Below are positions 52,171 through 61,059 of a stretch of DNA of 64,000 nucleotides, one piece after another. The stretch is from positions 1,364,001-1,428,000 of the forward strand of contig NZ_CP157575.1 of assembly GCF_051628905.1 (NCBI RefSeq), written 5' to 3'. A model generated the notes under the pieces. That model ran no database searches. It was given only the letters and a program-made list of their open reading frames with translations, and had not been told where the DNA came from. Position 1 is the first letter of the stretch. Each line of letters opens with the position of its first letter. Origin of the DNA: Asaia sp037151935 (lineage in GTDB: Bacteria > Pseudomonadota > Alphaproteobacteria > Acetobacterales > Acetobacteraceae). Made by a program: the position numbers and the translations under genes.

Positions 52171-52922
52171 TGAAAAACCGGGCTCTTCTTTCCCCCCTCG
52201 CCTGCTGCCTGATCGCGCTTGCCGTGCTCCCGGCACCGCCCGCCTGTGCCGAGACGACGCAGAGTGTCGCCTATCTCTGCAAGACAGAGGGGCCGAACCG
52301 CGCCATCGACGATGCGGCCATGGCCCATATCGCCAGTCTTGGCTTTACGGTCCATGCCATGGGTGAAGCGACATCCCCCGACGAGGTGAAGGACGATCTG
52401 GTCATTCTGTCCTCTACCGTTTCGGGCAAGAATGTCAGCCCGGCATGGCGGCAATCCGGCAAGCCCCTCCTGACATGGGAGAATGACAGCCTCGACGACC
52501 TTGCCATGACAGGCAAGCGCCACGACACCGATTTCGGTGAGGCCGAAAAGGAACGCTATCTCTGGCTGGTCAATGCCCCTCATGCGATGAGCGGCGGACT
52601 TAAAGCCGGACTTGTCAACGTCTATACCCGCCAGAGCCCCATGAGCTGGGGCAAGCCCGGCCTCGGTGCGACGCTGATCGCAACCATCTATGGCCAGCCG
52701 GAAAAAGCGGCCATTTTCGGTTACGAAAAAGGGGCGACGATGGATTACGAGACGCTCGCCCCGGCGAGGCGGGTGATGCTTTTCTTGAATAACGCGACCT
52801 TCACCCTGCTCTCCCCACAGGGATTATGCCTGTTCGATTCAGCCCTTTTCTGGACAGGCAACCGACCGGATCGCGCGCCATCCTGTGTCTCCACAGCGCC
52901 GAACAAGAGCGCCCGTCGCTAG
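52170..52922 (+). CDS. Secreted protein of unknown function coupled to a siderophore receptor
   Basis: 250 residues with a signal peptide (LACCLIALAVLPAPPACA). The mature part (VAYLCKTEGPNRAIDDAAMAHIASLGFTVHAM, DDLVILSSTVSGKNVSP, PLLTWENDSLDDLAMTG, SPMSWGKPGLGATLIATIYGQPEKAAIFGYEKGATM) has alternating alpha/beta segments resembling a class I glutamine-amidotransferase-like (ThuA-type) layout, but no catalytic Cys-His-Glu set is obvious. Its start codon overlaps the receptor stop (TGATG), so they are co-translated. A periplasmic role in handling the imported siderophore is possible but unproven. Confidence 0.8.
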   Translation: MKNRALLSPLACCLIALAVLPAPPACAETTQSVAYLCKTEGPNRAIDDAAMAHIASLGFTVHAMGEATSPDEVKDDLVILSSTVSGKNVSPAWRQSGKPLLTWENDSLDDLAMTGKRHDTDFGEAEKERYLWLVNAPHAMSGGLKAGLVNVYTRQSPMSWGKPGLGATLIATIYGQPEKAAIFGYEKGATMDYETLAPARRVMLFLNNATFTLLSPQGLCLFDSALFWTGNRPDRAPSCVSTAPNKSARR

Positions 52923-52968
52923 ACAGAGACCGAGAGAAGATCGGCTCGGACACGCTCCTGCCTCGACA

Positions 52969-53003
52969 GCCCGGTTTCGAGTTCACGCGACCGGGCCTTT
53001 CTC
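52969..53003 (+). terminator. Rho-independent-like terminator after the receptor-secreted protein pair
   Basis: A perfect seven-pair stem GCCCGGT/ACCGGGC (52969-52975 and 52990-52996) is followed by CTTTCTCT. It lies about 45 bp after the stop at 52922 and separates this pair from the next receptor gene. Confidence 0.65.
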
Positions 53004-53172
53004 TGTGGCACATGCCGGGAACTTCTGTGGCGCAGAATCCAGCTCTCCACTGGTGACAGCCCTGAGCCATGGCATGTGTTGCTCATGGACATGGACGACC
53101 CTAGCGTCAAAAGCTTTGCACGATCGGGGAAGATTGGCCAAAAATCTGTCTCTCAGGACAGTTTAAATTAAG

Positions 53173-53197
53173 CTTTCCCAATCTTACCCCTATTCGT
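53173..53197 (+). promoter_or_regulatory. Shared upstream motif, copy 2 (TonB receptor at 53257)
   Basis: CTTTCCCAATCT, six bases, TATTCGT, 60 bp before the receptor start. It matches copy 1 at 49776-49801. No Fur-like box was seen here, so this motif is the only visible control element the two receptors share. Confidence 0.5.
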
Positions 53198-53256
53198 TTG
53201 CCCGGAAAGAAAAAGACACATAGCAACTGCGACGCGTTCTCACTTCGAAGGTTGCC

Positions 53257-55545
53257 ATGTCGTTTCTCTCCAATCCCCTCTCCCTCACGGTGCGCTCTTT
53301 TGGCGCGCTTTGCCTGATCGGTACGGCGCTCTCCACGCCTGCTCTCGCGGCTACAGCTGAGATCGACACAAAAGCAAAACAACCGGCCACGCAACCGACG
53401 AAGAAAACCTCGGGAACAGAGCAAAAAGCGCAGGCAGCCAATTATGCTACTGGCAAGGAAAAGGCCGGGCACGAAGATCTGACGGTCATCGGCAAATCGC
53501 ACCCCCTTCTCACCGGGCTGTCACCGAACCGCAAATTCACCGCCTCTCTTCTCGACACGCCCCGCTCCGTCTCGGTGGTGACGAAAGAGCAGATGAAGCT
53601 GGTCAATGCGACCTCGTTCGAAGACGCCATGCGTACCGTGCCCGGTGTCAGCTTTCGCGGCGGTGATGCCTATGCCATTCCGGGCGGCAATTATCCCGTC
53701 ATTCGCGGCTTCGGCTCCTACAGCAATATGTTCATCGACGGGCTTCGCGATAGCGGTGTGAGCCAGCGCGAAGTCTTCGACGTCGAAGAGATGGAAGTGC
53801 TCAAGGGGCCGGGCTCGGTCTATGGCGGTCGCGGCGGCCTTGGTGGGCAGATCAACATCACCAGCAAGAAAGCCCAGCTCGGCAATCTGACATCCGGCCA
53901 GATCGGTTTCGGCACTGCCGCCTACAAGCGCGGCACGATCGATATCAACCGCCAGATCGGCTCGTCGACGGCGTTTCGCCTCAACGCGATGGGCGCGGAT
54001 GGTGACACCGCGGGCCGTGCGCCGATTGGGGGCCACAAATGGGGGGTCTCCCCCTCACTGGCTTTCGGTCTGGGCACGAAGACGCGTCTGACGCTTGGCT
54101 ATTACCATCTCTATTCTTTCGATATGCCCGATTATTCGGCGCCCTACAGCAAGGTCACGCATGAGCCGCTGAAAATTCCCCGCAGCACTGTGCTCGGCCT
54201 GGAAGACCGCGATTTCGAGCGCAGCACCACCGATCTCGGCCAGATCATTCTTGAGCGCGACCTGTTCAAGGACTTCATGTTCAGGAACACGCTGCAATGG
54301 ACCAGCACGCAATACGACTATATCGCCACCAATCCCCAATGGCAGAGTACGGCCGTCAACAATCAGACCATCCTGCTCGAAGCCAAATCGGGCAAGTTCC
54401 ATACGGATAATTTCCAGGAACAGGCGATGGTCTCGGGGACGTTCAACACGGGGCCGATCCATCACGCGATCAATACAGGCATCGAAGTCTCACGCGAGCG
54501 CCTGACACGCAACGAATATTACGTGGTCGATTCAGGGGGCCATAATCTGCGTAATGGCGGTCCCTGCACCGTTGCCTATAACTGCATCTCGGCCACCAAT
54601 CTCGGCAGCTGGAGCGCCCATAACCCCTGGCTTGGCTCCTATACGCTGGGGGAGCCGGGTATTGCGCCGCTCAATACCAATGTCACCACAGGCTCGGCCT
54701 ATGCGTTCGACACGATGAGCATGTTGCGCGATCATCTGCTAATCAATGGCGGCGTGCGTTTTGACCGCTTCATGACCTCTGCAGTTCAGGGCAATGTCGG
54801 GCTTAGCAACAACCAGAGCTTCATCAATTACCAGGCGGGCGCAGTCTATAAGCCGATCAAGCCCGTCAGCCTCTATTTCTCCTACGCCACCGCGTCCAAT
54901 CCGGTCGGCGTCGATGCCGGCGCGGATGGACAGATCGCGCTCTCGGCCGCGAATACAAAACTCAACCCTCAGAACGGCAAGAATATCGAAGTCGGTGCCA
55001 AGGCCGATCTGTTCAACGGACGCTTTTCCATCACTGGCTCACTTTTCGACGGCAAGATGACCAATGCCCAGGTGTCGGACGGCTATGGCAACCAGATCAA
55101 TGCTGGAACGCAGCGCGTTCGTGGGGCGGAAATCAACGTTGCAGGTAGCATCACGCCGAAATGGGAGATGTTCGGCGGCTGGACCTATCTCGACAGCACC
55201 GTCATCAATGGCGGTCCGACCAAGGCCAATGTCGGCAAGCGCTTTCCCTATACGCCGGGCAACTCGATCGCGCTGTGGAGCACCTACAAAATCCTGCCGC
55301 GCGTCAAGGCAGGTGGCGGCCTGACCTATATGAGCAAGCGCTACACGAACGTGAACAACCAGACCTGGGTGCCTGGCTATGTCCGGCTCGACATGGTGGC
55401 GGATTATCAGATCACGCGTACGCTCGATTTGCAGGCCAATCTGCAGAACCTGACCAATAAACGCTATTACGACCGTGTCTATGTAAATTATTCGCGTATC
55501 GCAGCCGGTCGCGCCGTGACCTTCCAGCTTACCCTCAAGATGTAA
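53257..55545 (+). CDS. TonB-dependent receptor, catecholate-siderophore type
   Basis: 762 residues. Signal peptide (FGALCLIGTALSTPALA), Lys/Thr-rich linker, then DLTVIGKSHP and the plug: LLDTPRSVSVVTKEQMKLVNATSFEDAMRTVPGVSFRGGD, VIRGFGSYSNMFIDGLRDSG, EVLKGPGSVYGGRGGLGGQINITSKK. These resemble Fiu/CirA-like and other catecholate receptors, which carry the DTPRSVSVVT block. It ends with TFQLTLKM rather than the usual terminal Phe. Its last codons overlap the 3' end of the convergent histidine kinase gene by 11 bp. It was given a common upstream motif with the receptor at 49912. Confidence 0.9.
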   Translation: MSFLSNPLSLTVRSFGALCLIGTALSTPALAATAEIDTKAKQPATQPTKKTSGTEQKAQAANYATGKEKAGHEDLTVIGKSHPLLTGLSPNRKFTASLLDTPRSVSVVTKEQMKLVNATSFEDAMRTVPGVSFRGGDAYAIPGGNYPVIRGFGSYSNMFIDGLRDSGVSQREVFDVEEMEVLKGPGSVYGGRGGLGGQINITSKKAQLGNLTSGQIGFGTAAYKRGTIDINRQIGSSTAFRLNAMGADGDTAGRAPIGGHKWGVSPSLAFGLGTKTRLTLGYYHLYSFDMPDYSAPYSKVTHEPLKIPRSTVLGLEDRDFERSTTDLGQIILERDLFKDFMFRNTLQWTSTQYDYIATNPQWQSTAVNNQTILLEAKSGKFHTDNFQEQAMVSGTFNTGPIHHAINTGIEVSRERLTRNEYYVVDSGGHNLRNGGPCTVAYNCISATNLGSWSAHNPWLGSYTLGEPGIAPLNTNVTTGSAYAFDTMSMLRDHLLINGGVRFDRFMTSAVQGNVGLSNNQSFINYQAGAVYKPIKPVSLYFSYATASNPVGVDAGADGQIALSAANTKLNPQNGKNIEVGAKADLFNGRFSITGSLFDGKMTNAQVSDGYGNQINAGTQRVRGAEINVAGSITPKWEMFGGWTYLDSTVINGGPTKANVGKRFPYTPGNSIALWSTYKILPRVKAGGGLTYMSKRYTNVNNQTWVPGYVRLDMVADYQITRTLDLQANLQNLTNKRYYDRVYVNYSRIAAGRAVTFQLTLKM

Positions 55546-56926
55546 CGCCCAAAGGCAGACGAAGCACACAACGCAGTCCGGGCGCATTATCGCCCAGCTC
55601 GATCCTCCCGTGATGGAGCTGGGCAACGGCACGCACGAGGCTCAGGCCAATCCCGGTGCCGGGCAAATGCCGACTGCTATCGAGGCGCAGCATCTTTTCG
55701 AAGACGCGCTCACGATCGTCCGGCGCAATGCCCGACCCCGTGTCATCGACGAAAATCACAGCCTCACCGCCTTCATGCACAGATGAAAGCGTAATGCTCG
55801 CACCCTCAGGGGCGTGAAGCATGGCGTTTTCCAGCAGGTTGGAGACCATCTGCGTCAGTAGCACCCTGTTACCCTGCACGACCAATGGTCGACCGGCGGC
55901 CACATGGCGCCAGATCTGACCGTTCTGCTCTATCGTCGGGCCATAGAGCGCGGCGAGCATGTACAGAACCTGCTCCAGATCGACCGGCTGAACATCCGGG
56001 ATCTGCCGGTAGGCTTCAAGCTGCGCCAGTTTGAGCAGCGAGGCGAAAATCTCCAGAGCCTCATTGAGGCTGGCGCGAGCCTGATCGAGTCCTGCCGCGG
56101 CTTCCGGCGCTGTTACCGCTGCCTGCGCCACGTCGAGATGGCGCCCCAGATGCGCCAGAGGGCGGCGCATGTCATGAGCGATATCGTCCGTCACCTGCCT
56201 GACGCGCGCCAGAAGCACCTCGTTGCGGTCAAGCATCGCATTGAGGCTTGAGGACAGGTGATTGAATTCGTCATCCATCTCAGTCAGCGGAAGCCGACGC
56301 GAAAGATCGCCCTGCATGATCTCGCGGGCGGTATGGCTGATCAGGTCGATCCGTCGCAGCAATAACCGGCTCATCGCGAAACCGCCCGCCACGCCGATGA
56401 TGAGAAACCCGGTGGCACACCAGAGCAGCGTCATGAAAAAACCGTGGCGCAGGGTCTGGAGCGGTGTCCCGCCCATACCAACGAACAGATAGCCGCCATC
56501 ATCAAGCACGGTGCCGTAGCCAAGCACAGGGCGGTAATCGGGAGGCGAAGTGCGATGGGTCCAGGAGAGCATACGCCACCCCGGGCGTGGCCGCAGATGG
56601 AACATGTTGCCCACCACCACAGCCTGTTTCGCATCCTGCAAAAGGTAATAGAACCCGGGCTCGCTCTGCACGAATTCGCGCATCACTGGCGCCAGATGCG
56701 GCACATCCTGATGTTTGGCGTCGGCCAGCGCCTCATTGCGCTCGTTCATGACCGTCTCACGCATCTGCCGCTCGAGCTGGCTGATACCGCGCGTCCCCGA
56801 CCAGATGACTCCGGCCAGTCCACAAATCACGAGGCACCCGGCGAAGGAGGCGATGATACGAAAGGATGAGCTTTTAAGAACCGAAAGCGGCCTTTGCGCC
56901 GGTTCGGCCTGTCGGGGTTCAGCCAT
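55535..56926 (-). CDS. Sensor histidine kinase
   Basis: 463 residues: two transmembrane helices (about 22-44 and 140-165) around a periplasmic sensor of about 100 residues, HAMP, HisKA with the phosphorylated His in DDIAHDMRRPLAHLGRH, and an ATPase domain with NLLENAMLHAPEG, VDDTGSGIAPDDRERVFEKM and GTGIGLSLVRAV. It overlaps the response-regulator stop by eight bases. It probably forms a QseC/PmrB-type pair. Its signal is unknown; location beside siderophore receptors suggests, but does not prove, a metal or envelope signal. The longer start to 56998 is rejected. Confidence 0.9.
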   Translation of the reverse strand: MAEPRQAEPAQRPLSVLKSSSFRIIASFAGCLVICGLAGVIWSGTRGISQLERQMRETVMNERNEALADAKHQDVPHLAPVMREFVQSEPGFYYLLQDAKQAVVVGNMFHLRPRPGWRMLSWTHRTSPPDYRPVLGYGTVLDDGGYLFVGMGGTPLQTLRHGFFMTLLWCATGFLIIGVAGGFAMSRLLLRRIDLISHTAREIMQGDLSRRLPLTEMDDEFNHLSSSLNAMLDRNEVLLARVRQVTDDIAHDMRRPLAHLGRHLDVAQAAVTAPEAAAGLDQARASLNEALEIFASLLKLAQLEAYRQIPDVQPVDLEQVLYMLAALYGPTIEQNGQIWRHVAAGRPLVVQGNRVLLTQMVSNLLENAMLHAPEGASITLSSVHEGGEAVIFVDDTGSGIAPDDRERVFEKMLRLDSSRHLPGTGIGLSLVRAVAQLHHGRIELGDNAPGLRCVLRLPLGVTS

Positions 56927-57692
56927 GACTGCGCAGAACATAGCCCTGCCCCTTGACCGTATGGAGCAGCGCAGGCGCGTCGCGCCCCAAACGTTCACGC
57001 AGTCGACTGATATGGGTCTCTACGAGATTGGTGTGTACCGGAAAATCGATTCCCCACACCTGCTGCAACAGCATGGCACGGGAAATGATGATCAGCGGAT
57101 ACCGCATGAAGTACTCCAGAAGCCGCAATTCCTGTGACTGGATGTAGAGCTTCACACCGCGACGGAAGACCTCGCGCCTGACAAGATCCAGCTCAAGATC
57201 GGCAAAAACGAGCCTGGCCGTATTGAGCGGCTGTTCCGCCCGACGCAGCAGGGTCTCGATGCGCGCTTTGAGTTCGGGCAAGGCGAAGGGCTTGACCAGA
57301 TAGTCATCGGCACCGCTGCGCAGCCCCTCAACCCTGTCTCTCACACCATCCATGGTGGTGAGAAACAGAATCGGACAATCGATCCCCGAGAGCCTGATCT
57401 CTTTCAGAATGGAAAGACCGTCAATTCCGGGTAGGCGTCGATCGAGAACAATGCAATCCCACCCGCCCTCAAGCGCCAGCGCCTTGCCTGCAAGCCCCTC
57501 TTCAGCACAGGTTACCTGCAACCCCCAGCCTGCCATCGCCTCGCTTGCATAGGCACTGAGTGCCCGGTCGTCCTCTGCAAAGAGGACACGCCTCGCAGAA
57601 AGGGCGCTTTCGGCGGTCGGTGCAGAGGGGGGCTGTGACAATGCTTCACTCTCTCGATAGCGACACGCCACCAGTCTGAAACACAACTCCAT
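56919..57692 (-). CDS. OmpR/PhoB-family response regulator
   Basis: 257 residues: an N-terminal 33-residue extension, then a receiver domain (VLFAEDDRALS with acidic pocket, CIVLDRRLPGIDG with the phospho-Asp, FLTTMDG, LVKPFALPEL with the conserved Lys) and a C-terminal winged helix (LRLLEYFMRYPLIIISRAMLLQQVWG, NLVETHISRLRERLG, GQGYVLR). It is encoded just ahead of its kinase. The extension is unusual for the family; an internal GTG could be the real start. Confidence 0.92.
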   Translation of the reverse strand: MELCFRLVACRYRESEALSQPPSAPTAESALSARRVLFAEDDRALSAYASEAMAGWGLQVTCAEEGLAGKALALEGGWDCIVLDRRLPGIDGLSILKEIRLSGIDCPILFLTTMDGVRDRVEGLRSGADDYLVKPFALPELKARIETLLRRAEQPLNTARLVFADLELDLVRREVFRRGVKLYIQSQELRLLEYFMRYPLIIISRAMLLQQVWGIDFPVHTNLVETHISRLRERLGRDAPALLHTVKGQGYVLRSHG

Positions 57693-57796
57693 GAAGGCGG
57701 CGGCGCTATCCTACCGCCTATTCGAGCCCCACACCTAGCGGTCATGACGGGCAGCGATGAAGTGTTACCTCGCCGTTACCCTCCTTCGCCTCGGGA

Positions 57797-58630
57797 TCAG
57801 CCGGGAGATGGCAGCTTGCCCGCGCGCATCGCAGCGATGACCCCGCCATCGATCAGGAGGTCGCTGCCAGTAATGAACCCCGCATCCGGCCCCAGAAGAA
57901 AGCTGGCTGCTACGGCGATTTCATCCGGTGGCGCCATGCGCCCCGAGGGAGACGCAGCGACCATGGCGCGATAGATATCGCCAGTGGGCGAGGCGAGTTC
58001 ATGCGCCGCCAAAGGTGTCACAATAATACCCGGACTGATGGCATTCACACGTGCACCGCGCGCGCCCCATTGAACCGCCTCTGCCTGCACGCGCAGAATG
58101 TTGGCTCGCTTGGAAACCATATAGGCCATCATCGGATCGGCAATAGCGGCTTTCTGCAGACAGGGAAGCGCAAGCAACGCGTCTGCCGGCGACATGGCGA
58201 GTTGACGCTCATCCTCTTCCGGCAAGGGCCTCATCATGTGACCGGCCATGCTCGAGACAATAAGACCCGAGCCGCCCCATGCAATGACATGGCGAAAAAT
58301 CTCGAACACGACCGCCGAGCCATACAGATCGATCTCAAGAATCGTCTCGACCGAGGCCATATTGGGAGACACACCGGCCGTATTGATCAATTGCAGGACC
58401 GGCCCAAGAGCAGAAGCCGCCTCGGCGAGAGCATGAACCGAGGCGCGCGACCCGACATCGACATGGCGCGTCTCGACCCTATAGCTGGCCGCTCGAAGGG
58501 TTTCCGCAGCGGCGTCCAGCGTCTGCTGGTTGTGATCAGCAAGAAGAACGGTCTTGCCGATCCCCTGACGTCGCGCAATGGCCTGACCAATACCCCCGGC
58601 GCCGATCACGACGATTACTTCTCTTTTCAT
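57797..58630 (-). CDS. Short-chain dehydrogenase/reductase
   Basis: 277 residues. NAD(P) fold IVVIGAGGIGQAIARR, HVDVGS, NTAGVSPNMA, and the catalytic Ser-Tyr-Lys set: IVSSMAGHMM and YMVSKRANILRVQAE; C-terminal ARVNAISPGIIVTPL and FITGSDLLIDGG. GGGGAGCG precedes the start. The substrate is not known. It stands alone, with the two-component genes upstream on the same strand separated by about 100 bp. Confidence 0.9.
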   Translation of the reverse strand: MKREVIVVIGAGGIGQAIARRQGIGKTVLLADHNQQTLDAAAETLRAASYRVETRHVDVGSRASVHALAEAASALGPVLQLINTAGVSPNMASVETILEIDLYGSAVVFEIFRHVIAWGGSGLIVSSMAGHMMRPLPEEDERQLAMSPADALLALPCLQKAAIADPMMAYMVSKRANILRVQAEAVQWGARGARVNAISPGIIVTPLAAHELASPTGDIYRAMVAASPSGRMAPPDEIAVAASFLLGPDAGFITGSDLLIDGGVIAAMRAGKLPSPG

Positions 58631-58804
58631 TGCAGCGCGCTCCCCAAAATTGCGACTTCATAGGCGGATTAGGCCCGTTGCCGCATCATAGGAGGATCGA
58701 TCAATCACCATTAGAGATCGGATCGAGCTTGCACTTATATCTTTATCTCATGAATAGGGGCGATGAGGCGAAACCGTACCTAGTCCACGGTTCCCGTGCA
58801 CCAT

Positions 58805-60088
58805 TCAGTCAACTCGGCCTTCTCGATCATAGACCTTAACAAACTCGTCCAGCGACAGGATTTTAGTATCCAGCTCGTAGCAGGTCGTATTCACGTCGTC
58901 GGTCATGACCATATTATCACCAGCGACTTTGTTGATAGACGAGATCGTCCGGTTGATATCATCGATATGCTCGACCTGCTTTTTTGTGGTCGAATAAATC
59001 TTTTCTATTAGCGTATCCACAGCACCAACCTGGTTGGCTATTTTCTCTAGCCCACCCTCGACATCCCCGACCAACTGCACGCCGCGCTGCATGGAGATAC
59101 TGGACTCGGCCACCAGATTGCCGATGATCTTGGCAGCATCCGAAGAGCGCACAGCTAACGAGCGTATCTCGTCTGCAACCACCCCGAAACCCTTCCCCTC
59201 CTGACCCGCGTGAGCGGCTTCAACAGCCGCATTGAAAGAGAGAAGCCTTGTCTGAAGGCTGATATCCTGGATAACACCGAGACTTTGGACCATTTCATGA
59301 TAACTTGAGACAATACCAGAAATGGCTTCTACGGTATTTTTAACAACGATACGGAAGTTATTTGCGTCGTCATTCACTTCAGCGACAAGATCACGCGCTT
59401 CTTCAACGTTGCTGGCTGTATCACAAACCGCATTGTTTATTTCCTCGACACTTCCCGCGGCATGAACGATGTCTTGTGTCTGGGCCTGCGTGCGGCTGGA
59501 TAAAGCAATACTACCCTCCCTGATCAGCGCTGAGACCTTGCAAACCGCTTCGACATTGGTTGATATTTCTGAAATAACGTTACGCAGATCATTCGTCATC
59601 CGCTGAGATTGCTTGGCCGCCGCCACACTCTGCAATCGCGTGGCACGCACCAGCGACAAGGTAGACGCAGCTCCGACATATCGCCCGTCGCGTGCGATCA
59701 TAAAGCCCCGATAAAGATCATTTGCGTCCTTGCGCAAAAGATCCTGCGTAAAATCGGCAATTGGGAGAGTATCGGAAACGACGATCGGTGCCTGTTTTAC
59801 AAGAAGCCGGACGGGACGCCCGATATAAAGCGCACGCCCGAACCGACCCGCCATGAGGCCGAAGAAAAACTGTCGATCAATCAGCCCGACGGGATGTCGG
59901 TCCTCATCCACGATCGCAATCATCATGATGTTCGCTTCACCAGTAAAAATATCATGGACGCTGGCACCAGGCTCGCTCGGCAGGAGTTGCGGAATAACCT
60001 CCACGATATCGCCCATAATTCTTGGGAGATCATTATGCGCACCCACGTCAAAATCCTGGAGAGGCGCTTCAAAGGCGACTTCTGACAT
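58805..60088 (-). CDS. Soluble methyl-accepting chemotaxis protein with CBS-like N-terminal sensor
   Basis: 427 residues with no transmembrane helix. Residues about 45-160 (ANIMMIAIVDEDRHPVGLIDRQFFFGLMAGRFGRALYIGRPV, then FMIARDGRYVGAAS) form the CBS-pair-like sensor more often seen in front of GGDEF/EAL enzymes. The rest is a chemoreceptor signalling coil with hairpin tip DISLQTRLLSFNAAVEAAHAGQEGKGFGVVADEIR. It should signal to CheA/CheW from the cytoplasm. The tip reads RLLSFNAAVEAA instead of the usual NLLALNAAIEAA, a small variation. About 165 bp before the SDR gene is without features. Confidence 0.88.
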   Translation of the reverse strand: MSEVAFEAPLQDFDVGAHNDLPRIMGDIVEVIPQLLPSEPGASVHDIFTGEANIMMIAIVDEDRHPVGLIDRQFFFGLMAGRFGRALYIGRPVRLLVKQAPIVVSDTLPIADFTQDLLRKDANDLYRGFMIARDGRYVGAASTLSLVRATRLQSVAAAKQSQRMTNDLRNVISEISTNVEAVCKVSALIREGSIALSSRTQAQTQDIVHAAGSVEEINNAVCDTASNVEEARDLVAEVNDDANNFRIVVKNTVEAISGIVSSYHEMVQSLGVIQDISLQTRLLSFNAAVEAAHAGQEGKGFGVVADEIRSLAVRSSDAAKIIGNLVAESSISMQRGVQLVGDVEGGLEKIANQVGAVDTLIEKIYSTTKKQVEHIDDINRTISSINKVAGDNMVMTDDVNTTCYELDTKILSLDEFVKVYDREGRVD

Positions 60089-60539
60089 AGTGGAAAAACC
60101 TTTGATTTTATGACAGTTATATTACATGAGAACGGTAAAATACGACCATTGACATCAAATATACTATGATTGCGATCTTAATGCCTCAAGCGTCCCGATG
60201 CATAACGGCATTAAATATTTGGTCATATCGGGAGGGGGGAATCTGGCTCAAGACGGACCTGGCATTGGCTTGCGGCGTCCAGACCCTGTGAGAACTTGGC
60301 ATGATCTGCGGCAGCGACGATGCTGATCGCCGGCGTGAACAAGATTGCCGTTTTTCGTACCGTACGGAGCCCGCTCTTTCTTCTCTGAGACGCACCCACA
60401 GATTTTGACGTGATGAGAGCGCCCTCAGGCGCATTTCCTGCAGGCAGCCGATCCCCATCCACTATGGTGTAATAAACGGTCGCAAACCTAGATCCCAGAT
60501 TCCTTTGCAAATCTATGACAGACGTCGTTCCGATTGCAG
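60089..60539. other. Intergenic DNA, no gene supported
   Basis: About 450 bp between the soluble chemoreceptor and the transposase debris. Short open frames on the minus strand lack family features or ribosome sites, so I see nothing certain. Confidence 0.5.
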
Positions 60540-60955
60540 ACAATATGGCGTCGAGCAGACGGCGAGATGTCGGGAAGTATCTGGGCCCCGACCGGCATCA
60601 AGGAGAAAGAAAGGGATTTTCCCCGCCCGTCGGCGACTAGGAAAAAATTGCTAAGAAAGCCGCCGAGCACCGGAAAGTCGCCTCGGCTATCTCAGCCCCA
60701 CCGTTTTTGGTGGCTCCCGCCGCCTTGTGATGAGACCGAGGGTTCGCGTCGTTCAGAAAGTCCATACCCGAAGCAGGGTCTTGGTCTCGCTTCATGTCGC
60801 AAAGAGCCTCACAGATGCGTTACTCAGACCGGGGATAACGGCCAGCCACGTGCACATCTCCGCCGTGGGCTTGCCACCGCGTTTCGCCACCGGCGGAAGG
60901 AACGGCCGCACCCGTTCCCGCTCGGCGTAGGTCAGATCCGTTGGGTAGTGCTTCG
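60540..60955 (-). pseudogene. IS5/IS4-like transposase fragments
   Basis: Minus-strand pieces in shifting frames: KHYPTDLTYAERERVRPFLPPVAKRGGKPT near 60955-60860 is the usual N-terminus of an IS5-type DDE transposase, and LVADGRGKSLSFSLMP near 60640-60590 is a catalytic-core piece. The stretch between is frameshifted with stops. No ends or target duplication could be set. It separates the two chemoreceptor genes. Confidence 0.65.
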
Positions 60956-61059
60956 TCTCTTAGGAGACCCCGACCACTCGGCCCCTCTGCCCTGGCGTCC
61001 ACATCGAGAGCTTGAATCACGCCCCAACCAGGCCGCCAAGCACATCCTCAAACCGTCTC

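Noticed and set aside
60223..60543. 106-codon minus-strand frame beside transposase debris
   Set aside because: No domain, no ribosome site and adjacency to broken IS DNA make it a chance frame.
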